From assembly GCA_963277665.1 (NCBI GenBank), contig OY728119.1, positions 312,252,206 to 312,316,205 of the forward strand: DNA of 64,000 nucleotides, read 5' to 3'. Shown one piece after another: positions 1-12,600 of the stretch; position 1 is the stretch's first letter; the number at the start of each line of letters is the position of its first letter. A model generated the notes under the pieces. It did no database searches. It was given only the letters and a program-made list of their open reading frames with translations, and was not told the origin of the DNA. A program made the position numbers and the translations under genes. This DNA is from Viscum album. Lineage: Eukaryota; Streptophyta; Magnoliopsida; Santalales; Viscaceae.

Positions 1-238
1 GGCCTGATTCCTCCTAGTTCCCACAATTTTCTAAAATAGAAAAGTTTAGAACAAAACATAAGTAAACAAGTCATGAATAACTTATTAATTTAAACAATTA
101 TACCAAAAACATAACATATGGGATCCCTAGGTAAATATTCTTGTGTACATATTTGTACTTATTCTTATGCTAGAGGTTTTCTCTAGGATTTACTAATCCT
201 AATTCCCAAATTAACTAAACCTTTCCTTTGATACCAAC
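1..238 (-). other. R1 internal leader (5' untranslated region), running off the window
   Basis: On the minus strand this follows directly after the R1 5' LTR and its primer-binding site. It is AT-rich and shows no coding motif. In position it matches the leader after the PBS in R10 (56409 onward). The body of R1 lies to the left of the window. Confidence 0.6.
225..237 (-). promoter_or_regulatory. R1 primer-binding site (initiator Met tRNA type)
   Basis: The minus strand reads TTGGTATCAAAGG immediately inside the LTR end. It resembles the plant initiator-Met PBS TGGTATCAGAGC with one change in the core. Its place next to the LTR shows that this is a 5' LTR in minus orientation. Confidence 0.75.
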
Positions 239-449
239 TATAGCGACCCGGCCTTTTCTTACATTACTATTACATCATTTCAAAGAAAAACTACATAATA
301 GTATTACAAATGGAGGATCCAGAGGTTTAGTGTCTTGGGAAAACTAGGACCACACATAATAAGTACAACATCAAGCATAAAAATTCATTTAATTTCTTCT
401 TCTATAGATTCTTAGTAGCACTTGTCCTCTCCTTAGTACATGTAGCCAC

Positions 450-1932
450 CTAAGGATATACATTAAAAGGGGTGAGCTAAAAGCCCAGTAATAGGATAGA
501 TAAGAACAATACATCATGGGGTGAGCATAATCATAACATAGGCAAAAGATCATGAACATGAGAGGAGCATAAATAAAAGACTTGAAATGTGGCAATGCAT
601 TAAAATGAAACATCATGTCTTAGTGGTTAACTACCACACATGCTTGTGAACAAAGCTAGAATCTTGTTCACACATCATTTCACATTTACTCATGAGATTA
701 ATCACTTTACCCAATGCATTGGAGTGCTATATAATTCCAAGCGCACCCATCACATTTAAACATTCATATTGCGCTATATAATTCCGGGCGCACCCGTCAC
801 ATCATAAAATTATCATTATCATGCTTGCCACATAGAACACATATAAAACATGTACATAAATAACCCATGGAATTGAATGGGTTTCATCTCATAATAACAC
901 ATTCATAAGCTTTGGGTTCCCAAAAGAAAGAGGGAACAACATACTTGATACACGAACCATCAACCTTGAATGAGAGGTAAAAGGTGAGATCTTGAAAGAA
1001 GAGTTCTTTTGGAAAACATTTTGATGGACATAAAAACTAGTGACAAACATGTATATCCCAGAAAATTAAATTAAATTATGAAAAAATGATCTTTGAGGAG
1101 TAACCATATTAATAATGGAGTGAAAGAGGGAGAACCCGAAGGAAGAAAATTGGGTTCGAGATTTCCCCTTACCTTGTACTCGAATGCCTCCTTCTCTTTA
1201 ATGTCCTGTATAATGACATTATATTCATTAATTAGAAATTCCAGAACCTTTTATACATTAATAGGGTTAATTCTGGTTTCATTATTTCATATTATGTTCC
1301 TTTGGATGACTTATAGAGTTTGAAAACATTGTTTGGGGATGTTCGTTTTTATGGTTTTCTTGAGTGGTTCACTTGTATTCTTAAATTGATGTTTGGGTAG
1401 ATCATGGGTAAACATCCAAAACTAATATTACATGTTATTTATGATATTACAGAATCTTTAATTATTTTATAATGAGTTATATTATATCCATGTGGATGAA
1501 TCATTAGATAAGAATTAAATGAAGATTATTTGGGTTAATTTGAGCGGTTTTTGGATCACAACGAACTCGTTTTAACATTTAACTTAGTAATATGGCCATA
1601 GGTTATTTCCAGAACTTAAAATAGAACATAATAAATATAAAATATTCTGGTTCAACCATAAAAATGGTTCATGACCAGATCTGAAGGTAGAAATGGAAGA
1701 AGAGAGCATGTTGTTTTTGAAGGTGATAAATTTAACACCTCATGAACAACGTTCTCTTTAATAAAATAAAAGAAAGAGGGAAAGGGTGTGGGGTGATATA
1801 ATATCACATAAAAATAAATCATATTTATAATACTGGAGTTACAAAAAAATTTGGATGAGTATAGGTGGGGGGAGATCAAGAAAGGAACTTGAACTTGAAA
1901 GGAAATTAAAGGAGAAGAGAGAGAGAAATTAC
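450..1932 (-). other. Putative LTR intron of R1
   Basis: On the minus strand a donor AGAG/GTAATTTC sits about 170 nt downstream of the TATA box. An acceptor TATATCCTTAG/G lies 23 nt after a CTCAC branch-like motif. The same layout is seen in R10, R3 and R6. This is an inference from sequence only; no transcript evidence is available. Confidence 0.4.
726..805. repeat. Short tandem duplication in the R1 LTR
   Basis: The motif GCTATATAATTCC followed by GCGCACCC occurs at 726 and again at 774, about 48 bp apart. This looks like a local two-copy duplication in the 3' part of the LTR. Confidence 0.7.
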
Positions 1933-2097
1933 CTCTAGAATCTTCCTCTTGAGAACCTCCTTAAGGGCCTAAGCTTGGTCTTTTGATGTGACCATGAGCT
2001 CTTGGACGTGGGGGCGAGTCTAGGGAAGGTTTTTGGGTAGAGTTTAGATAAGGATTAGAGCTTGAGAGGTGTGAGGAAAAGAGGGAGTGAAGGGTGG

Positions 2098-2106
2098 CTT
2101 TTATAG
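2098..2106 (-). promoter_or_regulatory. TATA box of R1 LTR
   Basis: The minus strand reads CACTATAAAAGCC, a good plant TATA box, about 890 nt inside the LTR. A similar box (CTTATAAAAGGGC) is found in both R10 LTRs at comparable spacing from the donor-like site. Confidence 0.6.
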
Positions 2107-2995
2107 TGGAGGGGAGAGAGGTTTCCTTAATATAAAATTGATTAGTTTATTAATTTCACCTAAGAAAAGGAATAGTGATTCTTGGATGACCAATAATAGT
2201 AATTTTATAATGTAATCCTGAACCAAGTTGTCTTACATCAGCAGAACATCATTGATGACTCAATTAATACATTAATTAGCTTTTATTGTGAATTATCAGA
2301 TTCCACTATTCATCAAAAATTCAAGTATCTTAGAAAATTCCCAAAAATTTACTCCAACCATTTTTTGACGTGTATAATCCAAAAATGAAGTCCATTTTTC
2401 AAAAATAATTTTCTAAATATTATTAATTTAATATTTAATTAAAATCATAATTTACTTTAAAAAATAGTTTTTAAAATTAAAACTGATTTTGCAGTTCTTT
2501 CAAAAATTACGTAGGGTCTTATAAAATTATCTAAAAAATATTAGGCATTGATTCAATAATTTATGAATATATTTAATGGAAAAAAATATTCTTTTAAATT
2601 AATTAATTAATTATAATTAATTATTTATGACTTATAAAATACCAAAAACATTTACTAAGGTCAAATTACCACTTTCTATAACGTCTAAATTTTATTTTAT
2701 TATTTATAGTTAATGTTACTCTTATTTACTATTCATAAGGGTCATATTACCATTCATAAGGATGGGTTACTATTCATAAGGTTAGGTTACTATTAACCAA
2801 AAATTATTTTTGTTTCATTAGACTCCAAAAACTATCTTGAACTCAACCGTGTATGTCAGATTTTTAAAATTCCAAACATAGGGGTGACAAAATTATGTTT
2901 AAAGGTCACTTATCACTTAGTAGTTCATTATTTTGTGTTTTTATGACATAAATATAAGAAGGGAATTTTCCATTGAAATACTTTGGGTCGTTACA

Positions 2996-4258
2996 ATTAT
3001 AGAGTTTATAATAAGAATACCATGCGTGTTAAAGAATCTATGCATATAAAGTTTAATAAATCTTAAGATATTTAGAAATATATTTTGAAAAATGTTGGAG
3101 ATGATTTCAGGGATTTCACTTTTTGTGAAGAAAAAACTCTAGAAAATGTATCTATTGTGGGGGAGAAAGATGCTTCTCAATCTGATCCTATATCTTGGAG
3201 GATTCATAAGGATAATCTCATTAACAATGTGGTTGGTAATATTTATTCTGGTATGAAAACAAGAAGCTCCACTTTAAACTTCTTTTCTAACTCTATTTTT
3301 GTTTTTGATAATGTTTCTAATAATGTTACAGATGCTTTAAATGAACCTAATTAGATTGTAACTATGTAATATGAGATTAATCATATTTTTAGAAATATTT
3401 TTTGGTATTTAGTTAAATTATTTTAAGATAAGTAGGAAATCAGAACTAAATTGATCATTTGAAACAAGATAGATGAATTTGGATAGATTGTCAAAAATAA
3501 AACCAGACTTGTTGACCAAGGATATTCTCAAAAAGAAGGTATAAATTTATGTGACTCATTTGTTTCTATTTCGAGGTTAGAGGCAATTTTATTATTGTTA
3601 TATTTTACTTATTTTCAAGGTTTTAAGTTGTGTCAAATGGATGTTAAAAGTTATTTCCTAAATGGTTTTATATTTAAAGATGTTTATGTGAGCTAACCCC
3701 TAGGTTTTGATGATGAGAAATTCCCTAATCACGATTATAAGTTATGTAAAGCTTTGTATGGTTTCAAACAAGCACCCCATGCTTAGTATGATAAGATTTA
3801 TCTATTTTTATTGAATAATAGTTTCAATAAAGGTAACATCAATCCTACTATATTTATTAAAATAGATTCTAATGATATTTTAATTATTAAAATTAATATT
3901 GATGATTTAGTTTTTGGTTCTTCTAGTGAACTTTATTTTTAGTGATTTCTATACTTTATATCATATAAGTTTGACATGAGTTTAATGGGAGAATTAAAGT
4001 TATTTTTTAAACTTTAAATTTCTCAAAGTAAGGATGTGATATTTTTTAATCAATCCAAGTATGCTAAAGAGTTAGTTAAAAGCCCCGGTCTTGATTCATG
4101 TAAATATTTGAATACTCCTATGTATACTAGTTGTAAATTAGATTTTGATGTTTTCAGTAAATCTATTGATGTTAAATTTCATAGAGACATGATATGTAGT
4201 TTTCTTTATTTAACTATATTTATACCCAGTATCATGTTTAGTGTTTGTTTGTGTGTAA
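2996..4258 (+). pseudogene. R2: Sirevirus-like Ty1/copia pol fragment (INT C-terminus, linker, RT)
   Basis: Translation in changing frames gives the end of integrase (RVYNKNTMRVKES, about 3001-3080), then a linker with the VxTRSS-type motif (GMKTRSS, near 3250). RT follows from about 3488 with RLVDQGYSQKEGI, QMDVKSYFLNG, KLCKALYGFKQAP, then IDDLVFGS as the YVDD-like catalytic box (both Asp kept), MGELK and the tail INQSKY-type motif near 4050. The frame breaks off at the MFSVCLC motif, exactly where the R3 LTR begins at 4259. In-frame stops (for example after VYVS and in place of the Trp of AWYD) show it is dead. LTRs, gag, protease and RNase H are absent here. It is the oldest layer I can see. 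Confidence 0.88.
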
Positions 4259-4736
4259 TGTAACATGCCTCCACGGTTCATTATATGAACAGTAACCAGG
4301 CCATTTCACAATGTGACCTTAGGTGCACTGCCCCATATGTTAGAGGCTACCAACTAGCATTGGGGGTATAATATGGTATTATGGGGAGACTATATACTCT
4401 ATATAATAGTGTATAAACATATTCAAATGACCAAAAATCATGCATCACACAGTAAATAGAAGAAGAAAAAAATAAATATAACAAAATTGAATAAGAAATG
4501 AAATGCAATAAGGGATCGAACAACCATGCCACATATACAAAGACTGCTCACTGGTCTAGTTACATATACAGACCATAAATAAAGCAAAATACAAAACACT
4601 AGCTTCAGGACTACACCGATCATCACCTCATCCTAATCTCATGGCATCATCTAAGCTGTCCCACTCAACCTTGTTATCCTGGGCCTCAACCCAAACTCGT
4701 CCCTACAATGGCCATGTGAAAGATGCTTAGTTACCC

Positions 4737-6914
4737 CTGTGAAATGGTGGGCCGAGAAGGGTGTGAGTATAAAACTCTATAGGTCAACACCAATGTTGTG
4801 AATACTAACTGACAAATGTAGTGTCATTTTCACATGAGATGATCAATGTAGATAAATAAATAAACTATAAACAATAGACAACTAACTGAAAATACTTGCT
4901 TCAAACTGATTCCTGAAATTTAATTAAATATGTCTCATTGACCATGCAAACCAAAATAGTACAACCAACCATAGGTCGTGTTGTTCAAAATAGTATCATA
5001 GACCTCCCATATAAAAGTTTTCTTAGACATTACAAACCCCCCACCTTCATGGGGAGTATCAGTAGCTAGCACAAACCTCCCCGATCATTCAGAGTATACA
5101 TAATTATAAAAAACCTCCACATAGGGAGTATAAAATAGTCATCACAAACCTAGATCCAAGATCAACTCAGTATACCAGACTAGGCATGCCTCAATAGATA
5201 GCAGGCCCTCGACGGATCACAGGATTTGATCCCCCACCGTAAGTCCCCTATTGGGTTAGCATGTGATGGTCCCAACATCTCGAATCCAAATCCATATAAA
5301 CCTATATAGTAGTGTCATATACCCCCATATGGGAGTTTCCTCATCCATAAAATAAGACCACCCTAAGGCATTTCGATACATAATACAATACCTAACCTAT
5401 TGTAATCCACCATTGAAACCTTCCAAGACCACTCCTATGAGCGTCTTTTGAACAATGACTAGGTAGACTAGGAAACCTTGGGACCCAAGGTCAAATACCA
5501 GTGTCTCAACACTCTATGTGGTATAACAGCTAGATCCTAGGAAGAACCTATGGAAATCCCCAAAAAAATCATCATGTTTTTTCAATCCCATAGACTTGTT
5601 CCTAGGAAACACAAATTAGCATCTATAGCTACATCAAGAATAAACAAGTGAAGCATAAATAAAAGGTATGGGTTCAATGAACACCCAATACCCTCACCTC
5701 TATCCATATCCACTTAGACTCACATCATCAGGATAAGATATAAGGTGAAGCTAACTACCATATCTACCCAATCCATATACTCCCACCAAGGTTGGTTAGT
5801 CATTGGGGCACCCACTAGGCCTCCAGGCCACATCATAATATAGGAACCCTCCCATGGGTCCTCAACCATGGTCCAAGTCTCATGTCAACAATAAATGCCA
5901 AAGGAATATCATTTTCTTTGTAACCATCAAGGTAATGTAGCCTTGACAACTACATGAGGTTAGTTATATCTTCATCAGTCAAGAAATGTCCCACAACCCA
6001 ACTTAGTTGTTGTCATCTCACTTAGTCAGTCTACTCATCAAACCTATCACCAGAGCCTATAGTATATTCACCTAGGACAAATATGTTCCAAGTCAAGGCC
6101 TCAACCCTTGGTGGCTAAGACAAAACATTTAGTACCAATGTCCATCGGGGCTTTGACACCCTTTTCATCCTAGTCAAGGTATCTCAATTTAATTAATTAA
6201 AAAAAGTTAATTTATTAAAATCAATTAATTAATATTTTAATTAGGTGGTTCATTTAATTTAAACATGTTAGTATCCTCATCGATGAGACCAAAATCTAGA
6301 CACATAAATCAAAAGTATTAATACCTCAAGGGAAATTATGCGGGCCACCTACCATTTTTAGAAGCTTTTCCCATTTATCTTTAAGGGCTGATAGCTCTTC
6401 CAAGGTCCTCAGAGGTCTGACCAGCTCAATAGGTCACCATTATTGCTTCTAGAACCTACGCCACACCAAGGAATTAAACATTATTAACTAATTATAATTG
6501 AATATAATCAATTAAACCATTTTACCAAAACATGGATAATGCCCAAATTATCACCAGACATTGTTGATACACTAAAACCACACCCAATATCACCCAAAGT
6601 ACCTATCTCACATTCCTGACCCTACACCAAGTGAAATTCCCATCAAGAATGCCATTTTAAATGGAAAATTAATTTAATTTAAGTTGAAAACCCAAGAAAA
6701 TTGATGACAATGACATGACTTGTAAAATCATGTTGTAACTAGGTGCATATGGTGTCTCGGGATGCTCTCATCCTAGGAAAAATAAAATCCCATTTAGAAT
6801 CAAGTAATTCCACCATGTTCTGGTGGAATCATAAATGAAAACCTAGTCGAAGAAGATGAAAATTAGAACAAGATAAAGAGGGGGGTAATGAAGGAAAACA
6901 AACATAAGAAATAC
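4737..6914 (-). other. Putative LTR intron of R3
   Basis: On the minus strand: donor TTAAAG/GTATTTC at 6914, branch-like CTCAC at 4767-4763, pyrimidine-rich CCCTTCTCGGCCC, and acceptor TTTCACAG/G ending at 4737, 27 nt after the branch A. The arrangement matches R1 and R10. The upstream TATA box is weak (TTTTAAGAAGGG near 7040). Confidence 0.35.
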
Positions 6915-7506
6915 CTTTAATTGGACAAAAAAACCTAAAAAAAATATCTCAAAACAAGGGATAAAAATGCGGAAAAGGGGGGTATGGTGGATGGGTCATG
7001 CGCATGAGCAAGACAAAGAAAAGAGGGAGATCCCTTCTTAAAACCCACAGAGGAAAATCATAAACACCCTTTTTAACAAGGTTTAGGTTTTTTTCAAACC
7101 ATGATACAACCATGTGACCTTAAATATCCAAGGAAAAATATCTTTCATAGTTGGTCCTCATGGTTTTCCAAACCATCCACTGACTATGCAACCACCTTTG
7201 TAATATTTCACAAAGTTTGTTTGCAACCATGCACAAACTATTCGCCAAGCCCCCATGTCCAAAATAAGATACACAGTTTACTCTGAGACCCATATGATTT
7301 CCTAAAAAATGTGTTATAACCATACCAGACAACTTTATTCTATATAAATTGAACTGAAAATTCCCTGATCTTCAATATGCTTCATAATTTCTCTTAAACT
7401 ATGCACACCAAACCATGTACTTTGGCCAAAAATCCCCAAAACTTCTAAAAAATAACCTGAAGCTCATGAGGCTCACATGAACACCCAATATATCTTATTA
7501 TCCTCA

Positions 7507-7511
7507 TTATA
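7507..7511. repeat. Target site duplication of R4, left copy
   Basis: ttata here is repeated at 32151-32155 on the far side of R4. One extra T separates it from the LTR TG. The pair shows that R4 inserted into the R3 LTR. Confidence 0.6.
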
Positions 7512-8502
7512 TTGGTCTAATAATGACTATAATAAGAATAAATATTCATATGGGGGGATATGGGGAGGAGGGGGGGTGGTGAATTGAGTTCTTGAAAATT
7601 TTCTTCACTTTAGAACCACCCTCCTCAAGGTTTGTAGGTTTTAATATTTTCTTAACATAAACAAGAAATTGAAATAAATTTAGAAATAAAAATATATAAA
7701 AAAATATATTTATAGTGTTTCAAGGAATATATATCCCCTAGTATACTCAACCAACACTATACTCTATGAGTTTGGTGATTTTTACTATACCGTCCCTTTT
7801 TCTAGGGGCTGCCCAACTGAGTGCAAGAAGTTGTTACTTATTACAAAGTTACAATTTATTTTAACCTAGATCTGCCATTACAAGAATTATCCAAGATCTT
7901 ATAACACTCTATTATAATTAGTGAAGATATAAACAGAGATGAAATGAATAAATTTTGTAAAATAGTGAAACATACAGTTTCAATCAGCAATAGAAAGAAA
8001 ATGAAGAAATGTCCAGAGAAGATGAGACTCGTCTAAGATAATCTATGGAAATTATTTTATCGCAAAGGATAATATTGGATGCATAGAAACTATATAAAAA
8101 ATTCAAGTATTGTATTTTTAGATCATTTTATGAAGCACATATCATTTCTTCCCTATGTACATATCACTGTTAATGTAGCGACAAACACTTCTATTTATAT
8201 CTTCTATTTTGAATTTGAACTGAATCCCACTCAATAATCCCAATGGTTGAGCATATAATCCTTTTCAGAAGATGAAGTTATAGGCTCTTAATTATGTGTG
8301 TCCTTATTTATTAAATATGTAATGAAATTCTATGGCAGAAATGGAAAAAATATTTTTTATTTGATCTTTCCATTCTTAGAAAAAATGCTTTGTTGAAATT
8401 GATCTTTCCTGATTTGGAAAACTTCTTTTTGGATTCAAATAAAATCATAAGTTGACTTATCTAGAGGTAACACCAATGAAAATAGTATAATCACAATGAT
8501 TT

Positions 8503-9148
8503 TTAAGATAGATTTATATTTTGAATATAATCGTCTAACATTAATGTTCTCATAAGACAATTTACCACGTGATTTCGTAAGATAAAACACTTTAGATATT
8601 TGACTTCTATGCCACATAAGATAAATAATCTAGATTTATTGTTTTTTTAGGATAACTCTATTTCATAATATAATATATTATTATCATAAGATAAACAACT
8701 TATATATATTTCTTTGACTTCTGTAAGATAAATCATCTATAAAAATCCTCTTCTTAAGATAAAAGACTTCTCTAAATTTCCATCTGGATTTGTCTTCTAA
8801 TCTTGACTTCATCATAAGATAATTTATATAATGTGTAAGATTATTTACTTACATAGTAAGATAATTTTTTATTATAGTCTTTTGTAAGATAAAATAATTT
8901 ATCATATACTTGAAATTTAAGCACAAGTACATAATGTTTTCCATAATAGAATTCTTTTTGGGGTAAAATAAACCCGACACATAAGATAAAATTCTTTTTA
9001 GAGAAACCTAAATTCTAGCATCCATAAAATTTTTATTTTTCACTTGTAGGATAAAATATATTGAACCATTATCCACATAAGATAAATTTATTTAGAATTT
9101 AATAATCAAACAACTTATAATACTTAAGAATAGTTAGACATAAGATTA
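8503..9148 (-). promoter_or_regulatory. Array of TAAGATAA motifs in R4 3' LTR (U3)
   Basis: By eye there are ten exact TAAGATAA octamers (8578, 8617, 8687, 8724, 8755, 8815, 8857, 8885, 8982, 9077), often as CATAAGATAA, plus near matches (TAAGACAA, TAGGATAA, TAAGATTA). Spacing is irregular, 30-100 bp. On the element strand the motif reads TTATCTTA, containing a GATAA/I-box core. The same type of array lies in the 5' LTR. Confidence 0.6.
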
Positions 9149-9195
9149 TGAAATACTTCTGATAAAATTATTAGTAAATAAACTGGGATTTTTTT

Positions 9196-9570
9196 CCACT
9201 TTGGCGGTGGTGCAATGGTGAAGGAGGGTGTTAAAAAACATGATGCTCTTTAGGAGGTGCAGGGTTTGATTCTTGGGAGCCCATTCTTGGGTGAATTTGT
9301 CCTTCCCTTAGATATGCTCATATTTTGGGGTCACTCGATTACAAACTGGGTGGGAAGAAGGGTGAAACCCTCCCATGCTGATAGATTTCTATGTCGAACC
9401 ATCGCCACTCGGGTTATCACCCCATCAGATGATCTTCCATCTCAACTGGAAATATATCCTTCCTAGCTGGGGCTCTCTCTGGAGTGAGCTATTTGTGGGG
9501 AGGGGGTTCCCTAGTGTATAGGGTTCAAAAAGGCCACTCCAAGGGATTCCCTTTCTATGAAAGAAATATA
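9196..9570 (+). mobile_element. SINE inserted in the R4 3' LTR
   Basis: The 375-bp block is absent from the paired 5' LTR, where the site reads GAGGTATTTTTTGAATC (32081-32097). It is flanked by gattttttt (9187-9195) and gattttttg (9571-9579), a 9-bp target duplication with one difference. The head has pol III boxes (A box TGGTGCAATGG, B box GGTTTGATTCT) and the tail is A-rich (GAAAGAAATATA). It encodes nothing convincing. The family is unknown to me. Confidence 0.88.
9208..9273 (+). promoter_or_regulatory. Pol III internal promoter of the SINE (A and B boxes)
   Basis: The A box TGGTGCAATGG at 9208-9218 fits TRGYNNARNGG completely. The B box GGTTTGATTCT at 9263-9273 is close to GGTTCRANNCC. 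The 55-nt start-to-start spacing is usual for tRNA-derived SINEs. Confidence 0.75.
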
Positions 9571-9637
9571 GATTTTTTGAATCATTAAAATATATCAAAA
9601 ACTGAGATATATTGTAACAAAATAAGTTCATTCAACA

Positions 9638-9652
9638 ATATCCCCTTTTTGG
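9638..9652 (-). promoter_or_regulatory. R4 polypurine tract
   Basis: The minus strand reads AAAAAAGGGGATAT immediately before the LTR TGTTGAATG. This is the plus-strand primer for reverse transcription and fixes the orientation of R4. Confidence 0.75.
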
Positions 9653-12600
9653 TGATCATAAAACCCATAATCAAATAATCAATAAATAAAATATTTTATG
9701 TTCAAATTATTGTAAAATAAAATTTATTAAATTTTGTGTTCCTTTCACCCATAAATTGTTTTGGACTTACTTCTCACTTTAACTAGAATTGTTATTTCTT
9801 CTAATTTCCATGAAAAAAGTTTATGCTTACTTATCCCTCTTTTTTGTAATATAAAAAAGAATAAGGTAAAAAAATTTATTATTGCACATTAACAGGTGTA
9901 AATGGTTAGAATATGGGAAAAAACTGAATATTAATATAATCTATCATTAATGTGTAAGGAAAACAACATATTTAAGAAGAAAAAAGTAACTAGATGAATA
10001 TATAATAAGATAAAAGAGAAATATATAACAATGATAGTGAAAAGTATAAAACAATTAAAGATAAAAATTTAGAATTGAAAACATCCAATGAGAAATTAAA
10101 GGAAGAGGTGGCTTCTTAAAGGATTGGGAATGGCCTATAGGAAAGGAAGAGGTAGGAAGAGGGGTGTCAACACTCATTCCATTAACAAGTCCCAACTGAG
10201 CATTTGATCCTAAAAGAACCATCAAGGCCATCTCTATCATGTGGTGCTATCAAAACTATGCTTGATTGGATATCTATAGAGAATTTCTAAGACTGGGAGA
10301 GATCCAAATGATCTATGGCTGATAAGGACATCTTAATTGAGGTAGTAAGACCGGTAATTAAGGTTTTGACACCCATTTTGGATTCTCCCTTTAGTAAAAC
10401 TAGGTTGGATCAAAGATATCCTTAAACCTATGGAATTTGGGGGTATGATGATTAGAAATGGTAGGCCTCATGGAATTTCAATCTCTCAAATGAAATAATG
10501 CATCCACACAGATGTCAATCCATTTGACCACATCATTATTACAGTATTCAAGCAGGGTAGTGAAACTATTCCATGTATTTTGTGAAAAATTACCAAAATA
10601 TTTATGCAAATATCCTTTATTTGTGCAATTCAGAATCAAATTATTTATAACTTTCAACTTATTATTTAAAAAACTAACTGGACTGGTGAAAAGCATAGAG
10701 ATAATAGGTACAACCTGAGATGTATCACCACTACCGACCACTTTACCTTTGGATATTGCATGATTTTATTTACGTTCAAAAAATATTATTCTTCAAAATA
10801 AGATCTTGATGTCATGTTTCTCAGGACAATCTGATGCAGGTGGCCAAACTTGTCTTCTAACACTGAACAGTTATTGTCAAATAATCCAAATATATTTTCT
10901 AATCCAATGATAATAAAGAGAACATATTTTTGAACTTGTATAGAAACATATTGAATTACTGGCACTATATCATTAAGCAGAGTACCAATATCCTTCTGAG
11001 ATTGAATAATACTAGTCATGTAAATTCATGAGATGATTAGAATACTCCTAATCACAACAAAAAAACTATGATGAAGATATCGAAAAATGTTTCTTGAAAT
11101 AATTTTACACTGTATGGAGGTGATTCTGGTAGTCAATGTGTCTATCTATTGAGATACAACTTCCAATTTTGATTCCATCACAACCTAATCTAAAGATCTA
11201 TGTTGTGAGGATTATATAGTATATCCATTTAAAAAATTTTCTATAATGGATTGGATCAAAACTTTCACATCATCCAAGTCATATTTTGAAACAAAAATTT
11301 CATGAAGAGTCCTGGCCTCTGCATGGGACTCAATGAGATTATTTTTTGTTTGATTAATTTCAGAAATAAACCCTTTATAAATTAAACAAACTCCCTCACT
11401 AGTGGCCTTAGTGGTACTATAGTCTATAGAAATATACTGATAAAATTCTTGAGGTACTATGACCTACCTATCTTTAGTTACAAGTATATTTCCTTCAACT
11501 TGATGAGTTTATTCAACTAGGGGTACCTCTTTAGCTTGAGAAAGTTCATCAAATTCTTACCTTGGTATCCCCTTAGTTAACAGAAATGTTTCTTTTTCAG
11601 TGTCCTCCAATCATTCCTCATCAGAACCAAAAACCCCACTACTGATAAAGTGAACTGTTTCCCCTTTAAATCTTTATCTTGTATCAGTAGGTGGAGAAAC
11701 TTTGAATAGATTAATGGTGCCAACAACAGTATAGATTCTCCTTTCTTGACCAATACCGAACCACCTTGTAATGGTTGAATACAAACATTCTCTTGTGGTA
11801 TAGACTATAAAAATAGGGGTTTTAAAGGTGGAATGCATGGGTGTATCCACAAGCACCTGATGTGCTTCTGATTTCAATTATGGTGTAACTTCTTCTAGTC
11901 TATCATCACAAAGATGGATCTCATTCAAAAGAAAAACTTCTACTTTATATCATCGATTTGCAAGTGTCATAGTGTCTAAAGGTTCTTCTTGCACATCCAC
12001 ACATGTAGTAACTTGTTTGGGTACCTCAATATCAACTATTTCATGAGATGACTTCCCCTAAACTTGAACATGGTTTTATTCCATATAATATTCCATGCCA
12101 ATTAGAAACAACTTCCTCACTAACAAGATCTAGAAAAATCCACTATATTTCAACACTCCAACACTCGAATTTGGTAACCTGTGGAAATGATTAGCAGTAT
12201 TCTCATCCAAACAAACACATTCTTTGACAAAAAAACATTAATAAAATTCCAAATAAAAATATTTTACCATATTTTTTTTAATATAGAACATGTACTTCAT
12301 TATATAACATCCCAGATTCATATGCTTTTCTATAAAGAATATATATAACAAAGAAGTATCTTAAAATAATATTTTATCAAATTCCCCACTTCTCTGGGTG
12401 ATTTCCGATTGAATAAAATTCACTAGAACCATCCTTTCCTGTTCTAGTCCCTTGATGACTTTATTTTAAACATCTTCCACACTGAAAAAGGATTTCATAA
12501 TCTCTGGAGGGTTAACTCTGTTGATGGTAGAAAGATAGGCATTGAAATAAGAATGACCTTCATATAAACATATAAACACTTTGACCATTACTATTGATGA

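Larger units (their letters stand above)
239..2995 (-). mobile_element. R1: 5' LTR of a Tekay/Del-like Ty3/gypsy element
   Basis: The minus strand starts TGTAACGACCC at 2995 and ends GGGTCGCTATA at 239, just before the PBS, giving about 2.76 kb. The expected terminal ACA has decayed to ATA. It shares with the R10 LTR a TATA box, an AGAG-GTAAT donor-like site and a conserved TTACTGGGC...GCTCACCCC block near its end. ORFs in it are short and unlike any protein I recognise. The flank after 2995 is attat; the other copy of the target duplication is outside the window. It interrupts or abuts copia fragment R2. Confidence 0.75.
4259..7511 (-). mobile_element. R3: large LTR, left piece (Tekay-like gypsy)
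   Basis: The plus strand opens TGTAACATGCC at 4259, the LTR end in minus orientation. The start of the LTR (minus TGTAAGACCC) lies at 32293, because R4 has split it. The two pieces total about 3.39 kb. The end resembles solo LTR R6: both have TGTAACAT..., a gap, then a block around GACTAGCA/CAACTAGCA and GGGGA(G/A)ACTAT. A minus-strand CTCACACCC block is also shared. The region is otherwise non-coding; three weak repeats of a CACAAACCTCC type unit lie at 5028-5160. It cuts R2 inside RT. Confidence 0.7.
7513..9637 (-). repeat. R4 3' LTR (with SINE insertion)
   Basis: It aligns along its length with the 5' LTR at 30453-32150: shared runs include the G-rich GGTGAATTGAG box, the GGGGATTCC/GGGGCTGCC segment and the TAAGATAA-rich U3. 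The minus strand starts TGTTGAATGAAC right after the polypurine tract. The length is 2125 bp including the SINE and its duplicated target, about 1.74 kb without. Confidence 0.85.

Noticed and set aside
3085..3354. Independent small gene of 89 codons
   Set aside because: It is the INT-RT linker of copia fragment R2, with the expected motifs on either side.
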